Both the position numbers and the translations under genes were made by a program. The notes under the pieces are model-generated. The model was not told where the DNA came from. It was given only the letters and a program-made list of their open reading frames with translations, and ran no database searches. Source: Andrena cerasifolii (Eukaryota > Arthropoda > Insecta > Hymenoptera > Andrenidae). From it: a DNA stretch of 64,000 nt. The stretch covers positions 7,130,001-7,194,000 of the forward strand of contig NC_135121.1 of the NCBI RefSeq assembly GCF_050908995.1. Reading direction: 5' to 3'. Of the stretch, positions 10,758-22,735 are shown piece after piece; the stretch's first letter is position 1, and every line of letters begins with the position of its first letter.

Positions 10758-13655
10758 CAGCTCGCACCAAGGGGTAGAACGCCCTTCCGCGTTCCAGTTC
10801 CCAGCAAGTATCAATATATCGCAAACCTAACAATTGCGTTTCATTCAATCTTCCAATGATCGATCCCACATAAGCCCGATCATCGAGTTTCCAGTTGCCA
10901 AAGACACTCGCGATCCAATCTTCCGAGCTGAACATTTCTTTCCCTGCTGCTCGAACCTACCGCCTCTTAGTCGATTCAGCAGAGAATGCCACCATATCTC
11001 GCGGCATTTCGATTTCATTAATCTCACCGCGGATAGAAGAGCTAGTATAAAATCGAGGGAGAGTCTGATATCACAAGAATTTCGTTCCTGTTCCCGCCAG
11101 CGCTCTCGACACCCCCCAACCGTGGCATCTCGCTAAGCGTCGACGAAGCTGAAGCGTGCATCCACCTTTCCGCAGGCCGGGCGGAGCGTGCACGGACGAA
11201 AGAAGCCGATCGATTTCGCCTGCCTGTATTTGTGCGCCACGAGTGCACCGGTCGAGAGGAAGCGACGAAGTGGGATGCACACCGCGAGTAATGCTGCTGA
11301 CTAGCAAATGCATAGTCCCCTATGGATGTTGGGGTCAAGATGGTATCCTCAACACGGTCCCAGTGGCTTCATCCATCAAGAGACTCCATCTCCTAAACCG
11401 GCGTGTATCGAGTGTGTAATAACTGCCGCGCTTCCTGCCAAGGGCTGCATGGTGTCCCCGAAAGTGGTGAATTTTGGCACGTTAATGATCCAGCCATTCC
11501 CTCAATCGTGGTCCCTCGATTGCTGGATCCTTTAGCCAGGAAAGCCAGGACCCAAGTCCCTCGCCAGCATCGAGGGTAACTGGTGATAATTTATAGAAGA
11601 AGGGGTGAATAGCGGAAACGTTTCATTTCGGGCCGTCGCTCGTTTCGCGATACTTTTATGTTAAAACTACTCGACCAACAGCGCAGATGTTACTGACGTT
11701 TCGAAGGTACATATGAAAGTTTTGGCAACTTTATTTCCTCCGAAGGCGAGTTTATTTTCGTACGAGTGGTGGACGACTTTACTGCTCTTTCCCGGGCACG
11801 CTTCGCTTTTGTATCTTCCCCAAAACTTCGGTTGATCAATTTTCTACTGACTGGCACACGTGACGTTGTCGCCTGAGGGATGTCCTATCGAAAGCAAGTG
11901 GCGCATTCCACTGTATCTGTGATTAAGGGTAGTCGCACCTCGGAGTGTCTTCGATAAAGGGAACCGATTGTTGCGTGCGTACACTTCCCATCTGCATATT
12001 AAAAATATTTGAAGACTTCTCGAAGCCGGATAATAGACTCGTAAGGTCAACAGACGTCGCAGCACTCCGACCTTTCAGCCGTTGGAAATTCTAAGCTTCA
12101 CCCCTTATTAACGAAATTTCTTTGCAGTCACCGAAATGTTCCCAAGGTCTAAGGACTTCATGAGTTTATTACCCGCGCGTGGCCAGGAAATCTCCCGCTT
12201 GCCGTGAAATTACAAGGGCTAGCGGTTCGGTTCTTTGGCTCTGAAGAGTGTCCGCTGTGACTTTTAGGCGGTCACTCGTTGCCATCCCCGTCCTTTTTCT
12301 AATTCACCAATAGTCCTCGACTGATTTCAACCCGCCCCATAAGCAACGAGTTTATTTTCTCGACCGACTCTGTTTACCCCTCCACTTCTCCATTTTATGA
12401 AGAATTGTACGAAGCGGAACTAGTCTAGTTCAAACACCCAACAACGAACCACCTCGTTCCTTTAAGTTAAATTTAATAGTTTTGTTTGTAGTATAATATA
12501 CGTTTGTTTGTTTTTTATTATTATTAAAACTGACTGAAGACTTTTTTATCCCATATCACGAATCGGCCTGACATCATTAAGTTGCCGTGAGACATCCGGA
12601 CGCGCAGTGTCGTGGTCGCCAGTAACAGAAGTTACATCCGTTAATGGGATCAATCCAGGTACACGCGTCGGAACACCGATGGCGTTTCAGCTTCCCACGA
12701 TTCTCAGAGAAAGGCACCGACGTTTCGAGAAAGGCAAAGCTAGCGCGCGTCTCAGTTTCGTTGCCAGCAGCAGCGTACCGCGGGGCTCGTCGAATTGACT
12801 GCATTCAGGAGCCACGGCGTTGGAAACGATGTTGGAAATCGCGCGCAGTTAATACGGCCGAAGGATGTTTGCGCGTGTATGTACGATAAAATCCTTGTTT
12901 GCGCTCCAAAGCGGATTAGATATCCCTGCAGGGCGACGGGAGCATGCGCTTGCCTGCATTATGTGCCGTTCCCATATAGAAATATGCTCCGCTTGCTCCG
13001 TTCAGACATTTTGCGCGCAATGTATCACAGCTCCGGTACAACGGATTAGCCGTATCCAGTTTCTGTATGGTTCTGCATTATGTTCCAGCGGTTGAACGTT
13101 GCTGCGTAATTTACTCGGAACGCTCCATTAGTAATTCCACTTTATCTCCCATTTGATTAAGCGGGCCGCCTCTCTCAACGAGGCCACACGTTTTTCCTCC
13201 GAACTTCGGACGAAGCTTACGACGTTCGTTAGAGGAGTTAAAATATCGGAGCCCGCGGAGTAGCTGGGTCGAAAACGATCCCGACAGTCTCGAATGAAGC
13301 CGGTTAAACCCGGCCCACGAAGGCGCAAGAATTTTATTAAAAGAACAGCTCGTAACTCGGTTCCCCGGGACAAAATAGCGCCGCGGCGCCAATAAAACGT
13401 GCAACTCTTGTGCGGCTCGAGTGACCACGGAGGGGCGAAGGGAAAAAGCGAACGTAGAGATGAAGTTCCAGGGAACTTCGTACGCCGCGAACTTTCCAAC
13501 GGGATCGCCCGCGTAGAGGGAAACCAGCGAGCGACTCGCAAAAACCCGGTGCCTAACGTTTTTCCTTAAAGACACTGATAATCCTCTGGCGGCCTCGGTA
13601 GTCCGATACACAAGTCGGCGAATCTTCCGTCATCGAGCGAGTCGATTGGAGTAAG
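10758..13655. other. Unannotated stretch, no gene recognised
   Basis: GC-rich sequence with a short AT-rich patch at about 12460-12545. A small hairpin is possible at 11489-11530 (GATCCAGC and GCTGGATC). Open frames up to 166 codons (13111-13611 minus) overlap others and contain no recognised domain. Confidence 0.6.
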
Positions 13656-13657
13656 TA

Positions 13658-14760
13658 TAGTGCCTCTATGAGCTATAGTGACTTAGGCTCTTAACCGATA
13701 CCCTGCTGGGTACGGGCCGCTAAACGTGCCTTCACTACTACCTCTTGCAGGACTGTGTTTAGAGAAGACCAGGACAAAACCGGGGCCCTAACAGAAAATA
13801 AAACCGAAATTCAAGATACGGTTTATCATTGTTAAAAGACATCAATTAAGCTTTGCTACTGGCTATTAGAAATTGTCTCGTATTAAATCCAAATATATTT
13901 TAGTAAGGTATATGTACTGCATTAGAACAGTAGTGGAGAATTTATGAATCAATATAATAATTATGTAGGAATTAATTAAAATTTACCATTTAATATTTTC
14001 TTATACGATGCGTTAAACTTCTTCTTCGTACAGCCTATTTCCCGTACATAAAGAAGGAATTACTAGAAATTTTGAAAACAAAAACATTTAATAAAACAAA
14101 TGTAATAGATGAAATTGCAAAGGTATATGGACACACCGTTTTGAGGCTGCCTGAGTTATAGAACTGATCCAGCAAAAAGTGAACGATATTGAAGCGGTGC
14201 ATTGGAAAAGAGCCATTAATAAAGTTATAAGAATTGAAGACGAATATGTTCAACGAAATTTGCTGTACAATTTTACAAATTATATAATAAATAGTGACGA
14301 TGATACTGAAGAAGAAGAAGAAGGAGAAGACGAAGAAGAAGAAGGAGGATAAGAAGTTTAACGCATCGTATAAGAAAATATTAAATGGTAAATTTTAATT
14401 AATTCCTACATAATTATTATCTTGATTCATAAATTCTCCACTACTGTTCTAATGCAGTACATATACCTTACTAAAATGTATTTGGATTTAATACGAGACA
14501 ATTTTTAAAACCCAGTAGCAAAGCTTAATTGATGTCTTCTGATAATGATAAACAGTATCTTCAATTTCTGTTTTATTTTATTAAAATCGAAGTTGTAACA
14601 CTTAATCTATAGGGCCCCGGTTTTGTCCTGATCCTCCCTAAACACAGTCCTGCAAGAGGTACTAGGGGGCCACGTTTAGCGGCCCATACCCAACAGGATA
14701 TCGGTTAGGACCCCGCTGAGTGGTCTCACACCTAAGTCACTATAGCTCGTAGAGGCACTA
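13658..14760. mobile_element. Tc1/mariner-type transposon remnant with about 400-bp inverted repeats
   Basis: TA flanks at 13656-13657 and 14761-14762 bound TAGTGCCTCTATGAGCTATA on the left and, inverted, TAGTGCCTCTACGAGCTATA on the right. The arms extend inward to about 14030 on the left and 14353 on the right, sharing GGACTGTGTTTAG, AAGACATCAATTAAGCTTTG, TTAGTAAGGTATATGTACTG and TTCTTATACGATGCGTTAAA. The arms differ by small indels, for example about 35 bases absent from the left arm near 13690. Between them lies a decayed transposase tail (14051-14352). The TA target site and the DDE_3-like tail place it in the IS630-Tc1-mariner group. Confidence 0.85.
14051..14352 (+). pseudogene. C-terminal fragment of a DDE transposase, frameshifted
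   Basis: The first frame (from 14051) reads KKELLEIL...KVYGHTVLRLP and then meets a stop. A second frame (from 14158) continues with IELIQQ, KVNDIEAVHWKRAI, NKVIRIEDEYV and an acidic Glu/Asp tail ending at the stop at 14350-14352. In insect DDE_3 (Tc1-like) transposases the stretch from GH.VLRLPPYH to NPIELIW carries the last catalytic acidic residue. Here the bases between LRLP and IELI are deleted, which shifts the frame. About 100 C-terminal residues of a protein usually near 340 remain, so it cannot encode an active enzyme. It sits between the two long inverted repeats, as expected for the 3' end of the original gene. Confidence 0.75.
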
Positions 14761-14762
14761 TA

Positions 14763-16971
14763 CTTGGCGCTGATCTCGCGGGGCTGTCTACCTGAATATT
14801 CGGGGTAGATAGCCAGATACAGGGAACTGTATCAAAGAGAAGGTATTCCAAGAGGCAATACTGACGAAGAAACCAGTTTTACAGAGAGACGAAATCCACA
14901 ACCAATTTAAATATCCATGCGGTAGTCAGAATGCGACGGGATTAACAAGAGGCGATAGTAAGACGAAGATATACAGCTGCCTTATACACCCAATTTAAAG
15001 GGACAAGCAAACGAAGAACTTCAAAGATACCGCTCGCAGTGTCGCCTCTCGGTATACCTTCTCTTTGACTGTAGTTAGGAACGTCGATACGCCAAGTTGG
15101 GGATAGTTGCTTCTTTCCTTACTCTCGGCGGTGTGATTAAGTTCCGCGGGGTGTCGCTTGCGTTACAGGCAGGCGAGTGAGTGTAAAGTTGAATATTCCA
15201 TCGCGGAGGGTACTCTTTATATAAGCTCTCGCGAGAGACAGGCGGTTCGATGGGGAAGATCGATCCCTCAGCCTGACCAAACATCTTTTGCCCGCTAGAG
15301 AAGCAGCTCTCCCGCAAGACGCCTGGGCACGCCATTAGGGTAGGAGGGTTTAATCGCATAATTTTCGTGGCGGTGATTGCGCGGCCGTAATCTGGCCGGC
15401 CGTTTAGCGAATCGCCGGTGAAAATATAGTGGGAACGGCAACGGGGCCGTGATCTAGATCGCGTCATTAGTAGCTACAAATGACTCGTTTGTGCTGCCTT
15501 AAGGACAGGCGTGATTTAACGGCCTGGATCCCACGCGTAATTGCCTGGAAGGCTTTCGTTTAACGTTTTCGAGAGGATCCTACACCGCGGGGATAAATAT
15601 TTGTGGAAAGCGGGGATCTTAGTCCCGGTTCTCGCGCAACAAAGGCACCTACGTTCCCATCAACCCCGATCGGCAAGCTCGTCGACCCTTCCGCTAAATC
15701 TACCCGATCGAATTAACACCGGGAGGTGTCTGGATTAGAACCGGCGCTTACGTATCGGAAGGCGTGCTTCTTGCTACGTTTTATCTGAGAACAGCCGGGG
15801 ATCGACACTGCAGAAACGACTGGAGCAGATTGCACGATGGAGCGCGTTGCCCGCGGTTCGATCCTGCTGGCGACAAAAGTTATAGGGAAAGTTTCCCCAT
15901 CGACATCTCGATTTATACCGGCTCGTAAATCCCGAAATATTTCCCGAGCAATATGGACAGGGCACTGAAATCGAGTATCGTCGCGCCAAGACCGAGCCGC
16001 GCGAGACCTTAACTCCGCGTGCTCGACCCCGGACCATGATTCTGATCGTGCATCGAGGGGAAACGCCAGGGCGAGTACATTCAGAGACTGATAAGATTTT
16101 ATCGCCCACCATCCAGCCAGTCCTAACGTTCTAATTCGAGCGTCTTCCTGCTTTTCCCTCGCCGCGGCGTAGCAGCGAACGTCGGGGTGGATGGGGGGCA
16201 AGTAAAAATCCTTGGAGACCCTGCGTTCGTAATTACGGACATTCGGCGCGAATAGGGAAACCGTTCCGCGACTCTTGGCGAATCGTAACGGGGACATTGC
16301 GAGAGATTAGAATCATTTAAATATCGATTCCTTTTAGATTGCACGGTGGTAACGAACGTAACGATTCTTCCTCCGGCTCCGCGAATGTCGGCCGCTGCTA
16401 GTTATCTCCTAACGTCCTGTACTTGGAATTGTCAGGGGAATAAAGAGGTACAGGCTTGCGAGTGATATTGCCTCCGCGAAGTATCGTTTTAACGCGACGC
16501 ATTTTCGACGGCCTCGCGTTACGAAGCTCCCGTCAAAACGTGCCCGGCGCGGCTCCATCGTAAACTGCGAATCTCCAAGGTGAATCGGGTCGCAAAATTT
16601 CACGATAAAGCTGGTGCATTGGGGTCGCAGAATTCCATAGAACCTCGGCAGCCGCTCAAAAATCCCCGGCACTCGGCGATATCCCTTGAAAGCATTTTCA
16701 ATTCGAGGCCGCCGTTCAATCGAGGCGTTCACCCCCGAGGGTTACATAAACACCGCTTCTTACGCGTTCTCCGATCGAAAAAAAAAAGATTTGCCGCAAC
16801 CCGGGTGACTCTGCCCGTACAAAAGGGGCAAGTTTGCTAGAAACGATCCGGCTGCTTTTTAGGAATATGCACCACTCTTTCCACGGATGCATCCGACAGC
16901 TCTTAGCATTCGAAGAACGTTAGTTTAGATTTTGTGCGTTCGTAACGATCTTTTATGAACCTTTGAAAGCG
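14763..16971. other. Mostly unannotated stretch with one small inverted-repeat element
   Basis: A short hairpin (CTGTCTACC and GGTAGATAG, 14789-14814) and a small inverted-repeat unit (14833-15068, listed separately) lie at the left. The remainder is GC-rich. Frames up to 194 codons (15713-16297 minus) show no recognisable domain. Confidence 0.55.
14833..15068. repeat. Small MITE-like inverted-repeat unit
   Basis: TCAAAGAGAAGGTATTCC at the left end is matched by the inverse of GGTATACCTTCTCTTTGA at the right, with about 28 bases of arm. The interior of roughly 180 bases is non-coding. No obvious target duplication was found, so mobility is only inferred. Confidence 0.45.
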
Positions 16972-16979
16972 ATTCTAAT

Positions 16980-18551
16980 CAGGGATCCGAACCGCCGCGT
17001 AACCCTAACCCTTACCCGGTTAACCAAGGTAAACTAACCGCGAGGGAACGGTTCTTAAATTCTGGAAAGAACCGAAGTAACCTGGGTAACCCGCTACGAG
17101 CGGGTTACTAGTGAAATAAGACAGTCTAGCCTAGACTAGAGAGTCATTTACGGCAAGTCAGTGATATGTGAATCTACAGGTAATACATGTTCAGATCGAA
17201 TGAATACACAGTGTTTAAAATATACGAGTATGTAATCCGTGCAGGTTTGATTAATTTTAGAGGGTTGTTAGAAATGGAATTTATACTTTATTTCTTAAAC
17301 TTCAAGAATTTATTACTCAACCCCATCTTTTAGTATCAATATCTTCTACAGCCGTGTACGCGTTTCGCCTTATAGCTTCCATTTTCTAGCATTCGAATAT
17401 TTTCGACACCTGAACCTTAGACAATAGGGAAAGGTCCCGTCATCTGGTCGACAGTCGGTCTCGTCCGTGCGGCAGGTACTACCGAAGCACCGAACAGCCG
17501 GATCCTAAACCCGCACAGTCTAGACGGTGTGAGATTTTGGACAAAAGTCGCTCGACAGTGCAAATCTTGACCGATTTCAATAATTTTTTTTTTTTAAATA
17601 CTCGTAAAGGATTCAGCAATAACGGAGCACTGTAGTAAAACCCATATCTGTTGGCCTGATTTATAGAAAACACTATTTAGCATAACATAACATAAAAACA
17701 TAAATTATACAGATTAAAGATATTAAAAATTATTTTTTTACAAATTTAATATTAGCTGTAAAATTTACTTTACATTTACAAAATCTATGTTTCAAATAAG
17801 GTGCATAGCTGATTTGAATATTATATTTTTAAATTATATTTCAATTTTATTAGTTTTGGTTTTATTTTTAATATATAAATTTAAAAATAACTTTATAATA
17901 ATTGTAATGCGGTATAATTAGAATCGAATAATTTATGGTAACTAATTTTATAATGTAATTTATAAATATAAGATTTAAATCAGCTATACAGTTTATTTAG
18001 AACATAATTTTTGTAAATTTAAAGTAAACTTTTATTTTATAGTTAATATTAAATTTACAATAAATTAATTTTTAATATCTTTAATCTGCAAAATTTATTT
18101 ATTTATGCTTTTATGTTGTTATGCTAAATAGTATTTTCTATGGATTAGACCAATAGATACTGGTTTTATTGCAGTGACCCGTTATCGCTGAATCCTTTAC
18201 GAGTATTCTTAAAAAAAAATTATTGAAATCGGTCAAGATTTACGCTGTCGAGCGATTTTTATCCAAAATCTTACACTGTGCATCGGCAAACGCTCGCGAT
18301 TTCGGCGCGGCCAAGTTAATCTTTCACCTAGCATACTTATTACTTTCACGTGCATGCATCACCCTACCAAGGAGTCTCCGATATTAAAATAAAATTCATC
18401 TGTATTTGGAAACATGGTTACAACTACGTTTTTCACCGTAACACTGTAACCGCCTTAACCCGGTTAACAGATGATTTCTGTTACCCGGTTAGGCGGGTTA
18501 GTCGACGATACCGCGTACCGAACCGGGTACGGGTTAGGGTTCGGTTTCCTG
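16980..18551. mobile_element. hAT-type non-autonomous element with 8-bp target duplication
   Basis: An exact 8-bp direct repeat, ATTCTAAT, flanks the element (16972-16979 and 18552-18559). The ends are CAGGGATCCGAACC on the left and, inverted, CAGGAAACCGAACCCTAACC on the right. An 8-bp duplication with CAGG termini is the standard hAT signature. The subterminal zones are rich in AACC/GGTT words (TAACCCTAACCCTTACCC, ACCCGGTTAAC, GTTACCCGGTT), which may be transposase binding sites. No transposase frame is present. A separate long palindrome (17523-18281) occupies the centre. Confidence 0.8.
17523..18281. mobile_element. Long palindromic element nested within the hAT element
   Basis: The left arm (about 17523-17875) and right arm (about 17930-18281) match as inverted copies over more than 300 bases, with scattered substitutions and small indels. 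Shared words include AAATCTTGACCGATTTCAAT, ACTCGTAAAGGATTCAGC, ATAGAAAA and CAGATTAAAGATATTAAAAA. The ends are (A)CGGTGTGAGATTTTGGA and, inverted, CACAGTGTAAGATTTTGGAT. Extremely AT-rich and non-coding. It may be an independent MITE that jumped into the hAT element, or that element's own core. Confidence 0.7.
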
Positions 18552-18559
18552 ATTCTAAT

Positions 18560-20748
18560 CACTAAACTACTTACTAGCAAGTCATCCAATTTCATCATCA
18601 ACGTCCCGACTCCTCTTCCGCCATCTCTCCCCAAGTGACCACCTCCTTTCGAAAGCCTAAGACAGAGAAACCTAGTTCCCCCGAGCTGTGCATACAATAT
18701 TCGCGTCTTTGCCAGTGCACGAATCAATTAACGAGGGAGGGGGACACTGAAAGCCGTCGAACAGAAAGTTCCCAGTGCCTTTAATCAACCGCGAGGAGCA
18801 GAGAAGTAGCAGTTGCCTCGCGGATGCTTGGATCCCATCATTCGCGCAGCTTTACGCTGCTATTTTCCATTGCCTAACTTCGCAGACAGTACACTCGCAA
18901 GGTAATACTTCCGAAGTCGAATAATCAAACCGCCAAGCCGTTGCATAATCCTGGCCCGCCTTTGAAACGGCACCCATGGCCGTCTTCACGATCCGAGCAT
19001 ATTCGCGAGCACGTCCCCTTCTTTCGCCTGTCTGGCTGCCGGCGCGAATTTATCGCCCACCCTGTCGACGCTCTGTATAATTCAAAACGAGGTTACTCGG
19101 GTGTCCATCGTCTGCCGTCTTTTTATCGCTCGTCAATTTCCACCGAGGACGAGCGATTTCACTCGAGGAAATCGGCTTCGTCGATTCAAGGGGGACCCTC
19201 GGTCGTCTCAAGTGGAAACCGGGGCAATAAGGATTGTTTTAACATCGAGCTAACTTTGCTCGACTCTCTGCGCGAAGAGGCTTATCGCAAAGAGCATTTC
19301 TTGCCCCCTTCTCCCATTCCAATCGTTCCATACACCCCGGCCCTTTATCATCCGATTCAACTCATCGCCTAATATTATTGAATTATTTAACAGTCCCCGT
19401 TAAAAAGCACACCTCGATTGCTCCCCATAATCACTGCTGAGGATCTCCTTTGATCGCGGTGAGAGGTGAATGAATCTCCTCGGTTTCTCAAGCGTGCGGC
19501 GGTGGAGGAACCAGGTGGATGCAAATGGACTTAATTTCCTGCAATCTTCCGGCTTCCCTCGCGATGTATGGATGTTGGCAGTTTTCTAAACGCTGATGGA
19601 GCAAAGGGTCGTCGAATTAAGTTAAGATTCGCCCAGTTTCCGCCACGTTCCTCCGCACGGTCTGCCCTCGCCGTGCATAAACAGACGATTACTTTCCACC
19701 TAAGTCCCGTCGCTCCGCTGGCAACCTTTTCATTAATTTCACCGACAAAGACACCCGGGTAATGCCTCCGTTTAATGCCCCTCCCCATTAAAATCTTGCG
19801 CGGTACTCGCTGAATATAAATGCGCCTCCAAATGGAACGCAGCGTGCCATTTATTTCGGCAGAATGGCCGCGATTCTACGCACCTAGCACGTTCTGCACG
19901 TGCCTAGGCAACTCGAAACGCGATACGTTTTATAAATGTTGAATTCAAAGGGGCGCACGCGGGAGCGCGATAAAAATCTTCGTCGTCTGAAATTTCTTGT
20001 AACGAAAGTGGGCAAAGTCCGCGGGAACTATTGGCGAGGACACTCCGCGGGTACTCGACATTCGCGAAAACGCCGGCTGCTTGCGTCGGGACCGTTCCAC
20101 GCTAAATAAACCCTAATTCCCGAGGAAGTTGGGGGTCTGATAACCAGAACGAAGTCGAGGCAGGATCGATTTTCGACGAGCAACTCGCGCAGCAGAGTTT
20201 CCGACCTTGCGTCCGCGGTTGCATCGAGATTGGACGAAACTTCGTGCCAAGAATCATTTTTGTTTGCTCGATGAATCTCGACTTCTCCCGGGCAAAGTGA
20301 AAAGCTCACGGTCTCGCCGCGAGTGAGTCGAGCAGCTCGAGGCCAGCCCCCCGACTCTCTTCCTCCTGCTGGATTACTTGAAGAAGTTCTTTTTTTTGTA
20401 CTGTGATTATTCTAGGGAAAATTGGCCCCGAGGAAGCATCTTGGGAAAGAGGTTTATCGTCTTTCCCTTAATGAGGCTTTTAATGTTTCTGTTCCGTTTT
20501 CGAAACTTGTAAAGTACGCCCGGGGTAATGGCAGCGAGATTCTCGGAACTGGGGCGATCTGTAATTTTTTCCTTCCGAACCGGGACAAAGAGAACTTCTC
20601 GGAGAAATGTCGAAGCATAGGATTATTTTGGCAGGGGGCAAGTGCACTTTTTTTTGTAAATAAAAGAACGCTTCCTGTCCGTTTTCTGTTTCAAGGGGAC
20701 TTACCGGTGTGAAATATAAAGTATAAAAATATTATAAATAATCTCAGC
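18560..20748. other. Unannotated stretch, no gene recognised
   Basis: GC-rich DNA with overlapping short frames (for example 143 codons at 18941-19372 plus) and no domain, RNA gene or repeat that could be named. Confidence 0.6.
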
Positions 20749-20752
20749 TTAA

Positions 20753-21495
20753 GGGTACTAGGCAGTCGTTCCGGTCTAAAATGAAGCATTTCTCTTTCAA
20801 TTAATTGCGAACAAACCAATTGAGACTGAGTCTTGTTCTTTGGCACGAAGTTTGTTAACATCATAAGCTTTAAGAAAATTGTTTGTGGAGTCAAAAATAT
20901 GCATTATATATTACGCTACAGATGGATCATTAAAAAGGCTGTTTAAAAAAAGTTTCTTTTGTTTTGCAGTGATAACTCAGAAACGGAGGTTCCAATCGAT
21001 TCAAAACAAATTCGAGGATCTTCACAAAATGTGTAGTTTTGGACCAGACCTAAATTAAAGTTAATGAAAACTCTTATTCTTTATGAAAATAAACAGAAAC
21101 CCCATTGACGAAGTTTTACCACCCCCCCAAGCCCCAAAAGGTGAGGTCTTAGTTTATTTTCATAAAGAATAAGGGTTTTCATTAACTTTAATTTAGGTCT
21201 GGTCCGAAACTACACATTTTGTGAGGATCCTCGAATTTGTTTTGTATCGATTGGAACCTCCGTTTTTGAGTTATCACTGTAAAACAAAAGGAACTTTTTC
21301 TCAAAAAGCCTATTTAACGATCCATCTGTAGCGTCATATATAATGCACATTTTTTACCAAACAAACATGCTTTTTAAAACTTATGATGTTAATAAACTTC
21401 GTGCCCAAGAACAAGTCTCAGTCTCAATTGGTTTCTTTGTAATTAATTGAAACAGAAATGCTTAATTTTAGACTAGGAACGACTGCCTAGTACCC
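20753..21495. mobile_element. TTAA-flanked near-complete palindromic MITE C
   Basis: TTAA at 20749-20752 and 21496-21499 flank inverted ends GGGTACTAGGCAGTCGTTCC and GGGTACTAGGCAGTCGTTCC. The arms (20753-21094 and 21152-21495) match along their whole length, for example CGGAGGTTCCAATCGAT, ATGTGTAGTTT, GACCAGACCTAAATTAAAGT and CTTTATGAAAATAAAC. They are separated by about 57 bases containing a C-rich run. The arms differ at scattered sites, so it is not brand new. No coding sequence. Confidence 0.9.
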
Positions 21496-21499
21496 TTAA

Positions 21500-22733
21500 G
21501 GGAAGTTTCTGCAGAATTACAAGAAGGGTATCTTCTTGAAGCTATTAAGGAATATCTTCCACCACCATTTCTGTAAAAACTGGCTCCTGGCAAACGTTTT
21601 GGGAATAGCTTATCGTGCTTCTAATAGGAATCACCATCCCATTTCGCCTTCGTCTGCGGAGCATTGTAGTAACACGAGGATGCATTATTGTAAATCCTCC
21701 TGCTTGCAATTTCGAACACTCTCAACCGTGCTTTCATAAAAGAAGCAAGGCTGCAACATATTGTAAATCCGGAGTCCGGTGCGCGGTATTTTTATGGCGA
21801 GTGGGTATCGATAACGCTGACTGTGCTGCCTTATCATGGGCAACCCATATCGTGGATTAGTGTGTCCCATTATTAGACACTGGCCCAAATGCGTTTTATA
21901 TAAAAGAGAAAACGTACGATCTCTAGTTCAGAGAGAGAATAAATTTCTCCATACTCTTGGAAATTCGTGGACGGAAGACAGGAGATCAATGCCCCCGCAC
22001 AATCGTGTTTAAAATCTATTCAACCCAACTCCGCTCTATGTAAAATAGAATACAGTCGAGGATACCATCAACCTCGCGTGCTTAATTTCCGTAAAAATAG
22101 AGATACCAGACTGGTGTAACTATCTAAACATCGTTGCGGGCACGAATTCGCCATAAAAAGGCCGGCTGATGGAGAACAGAGCGTTTGGAATGGATTCGCA
22201 AGGCTCGTGGTGTCGCAGGGATGTGCCAGAAGTTAACGAAACTATTATTTACGCCTCGGTGAGCGCTAGGCCACACAGTCGCGATATATCCGCATTAGCT
22301 TTTTTCCTGATCTATCACGCCTCCCCGTGGCAGCCTCTAATGCACTCTCGTAAGTCAAACATTATTTTCCCTATTTTTACACGCGCCGAGGCTCCTGGGC
22401 TTTTACCCGACCGGATTAAAGAACTTGGCGAGGGGATGTTTTTGCTGCCGCGCCGGTACCGGGCCGACCAAATCGTTCCTGGCTTTGCGAGTCTCAAACG
22501 GCGCGGGACTTTCCACGGTTTTCGCAGTTTTCCGTGATTCTCATTTGCGAGCCGGGCTCGCGGTTTAATTGGAAATTATTTTCAAACGAGACTCTCGTCG
22601 CGCTTGAAGCTGCGGGGGAGAAGATTCTACAGCCGACGTGAATTTCAGAAACAAGCGGAATGAACCGTCGAATCTAGAAAAATGTTGACTTACAATTAGA
22701 CGAAAGTAAAATGGAAACAATATAATTTTCAAG
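21500..22733. other. Unannotated stretch, no gene recognised
   Basis: Mixed composition. The short open frames (122 codons at 22169-22537 plus) carry no recognisable domain. Confidence 0.6.
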
Positions 22734-22735
22734 TA

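Noticed and set aside
12460..12545. AT-rich patch, considered as a MITE
   Set aside because: No inverted ends or flanking duplication.
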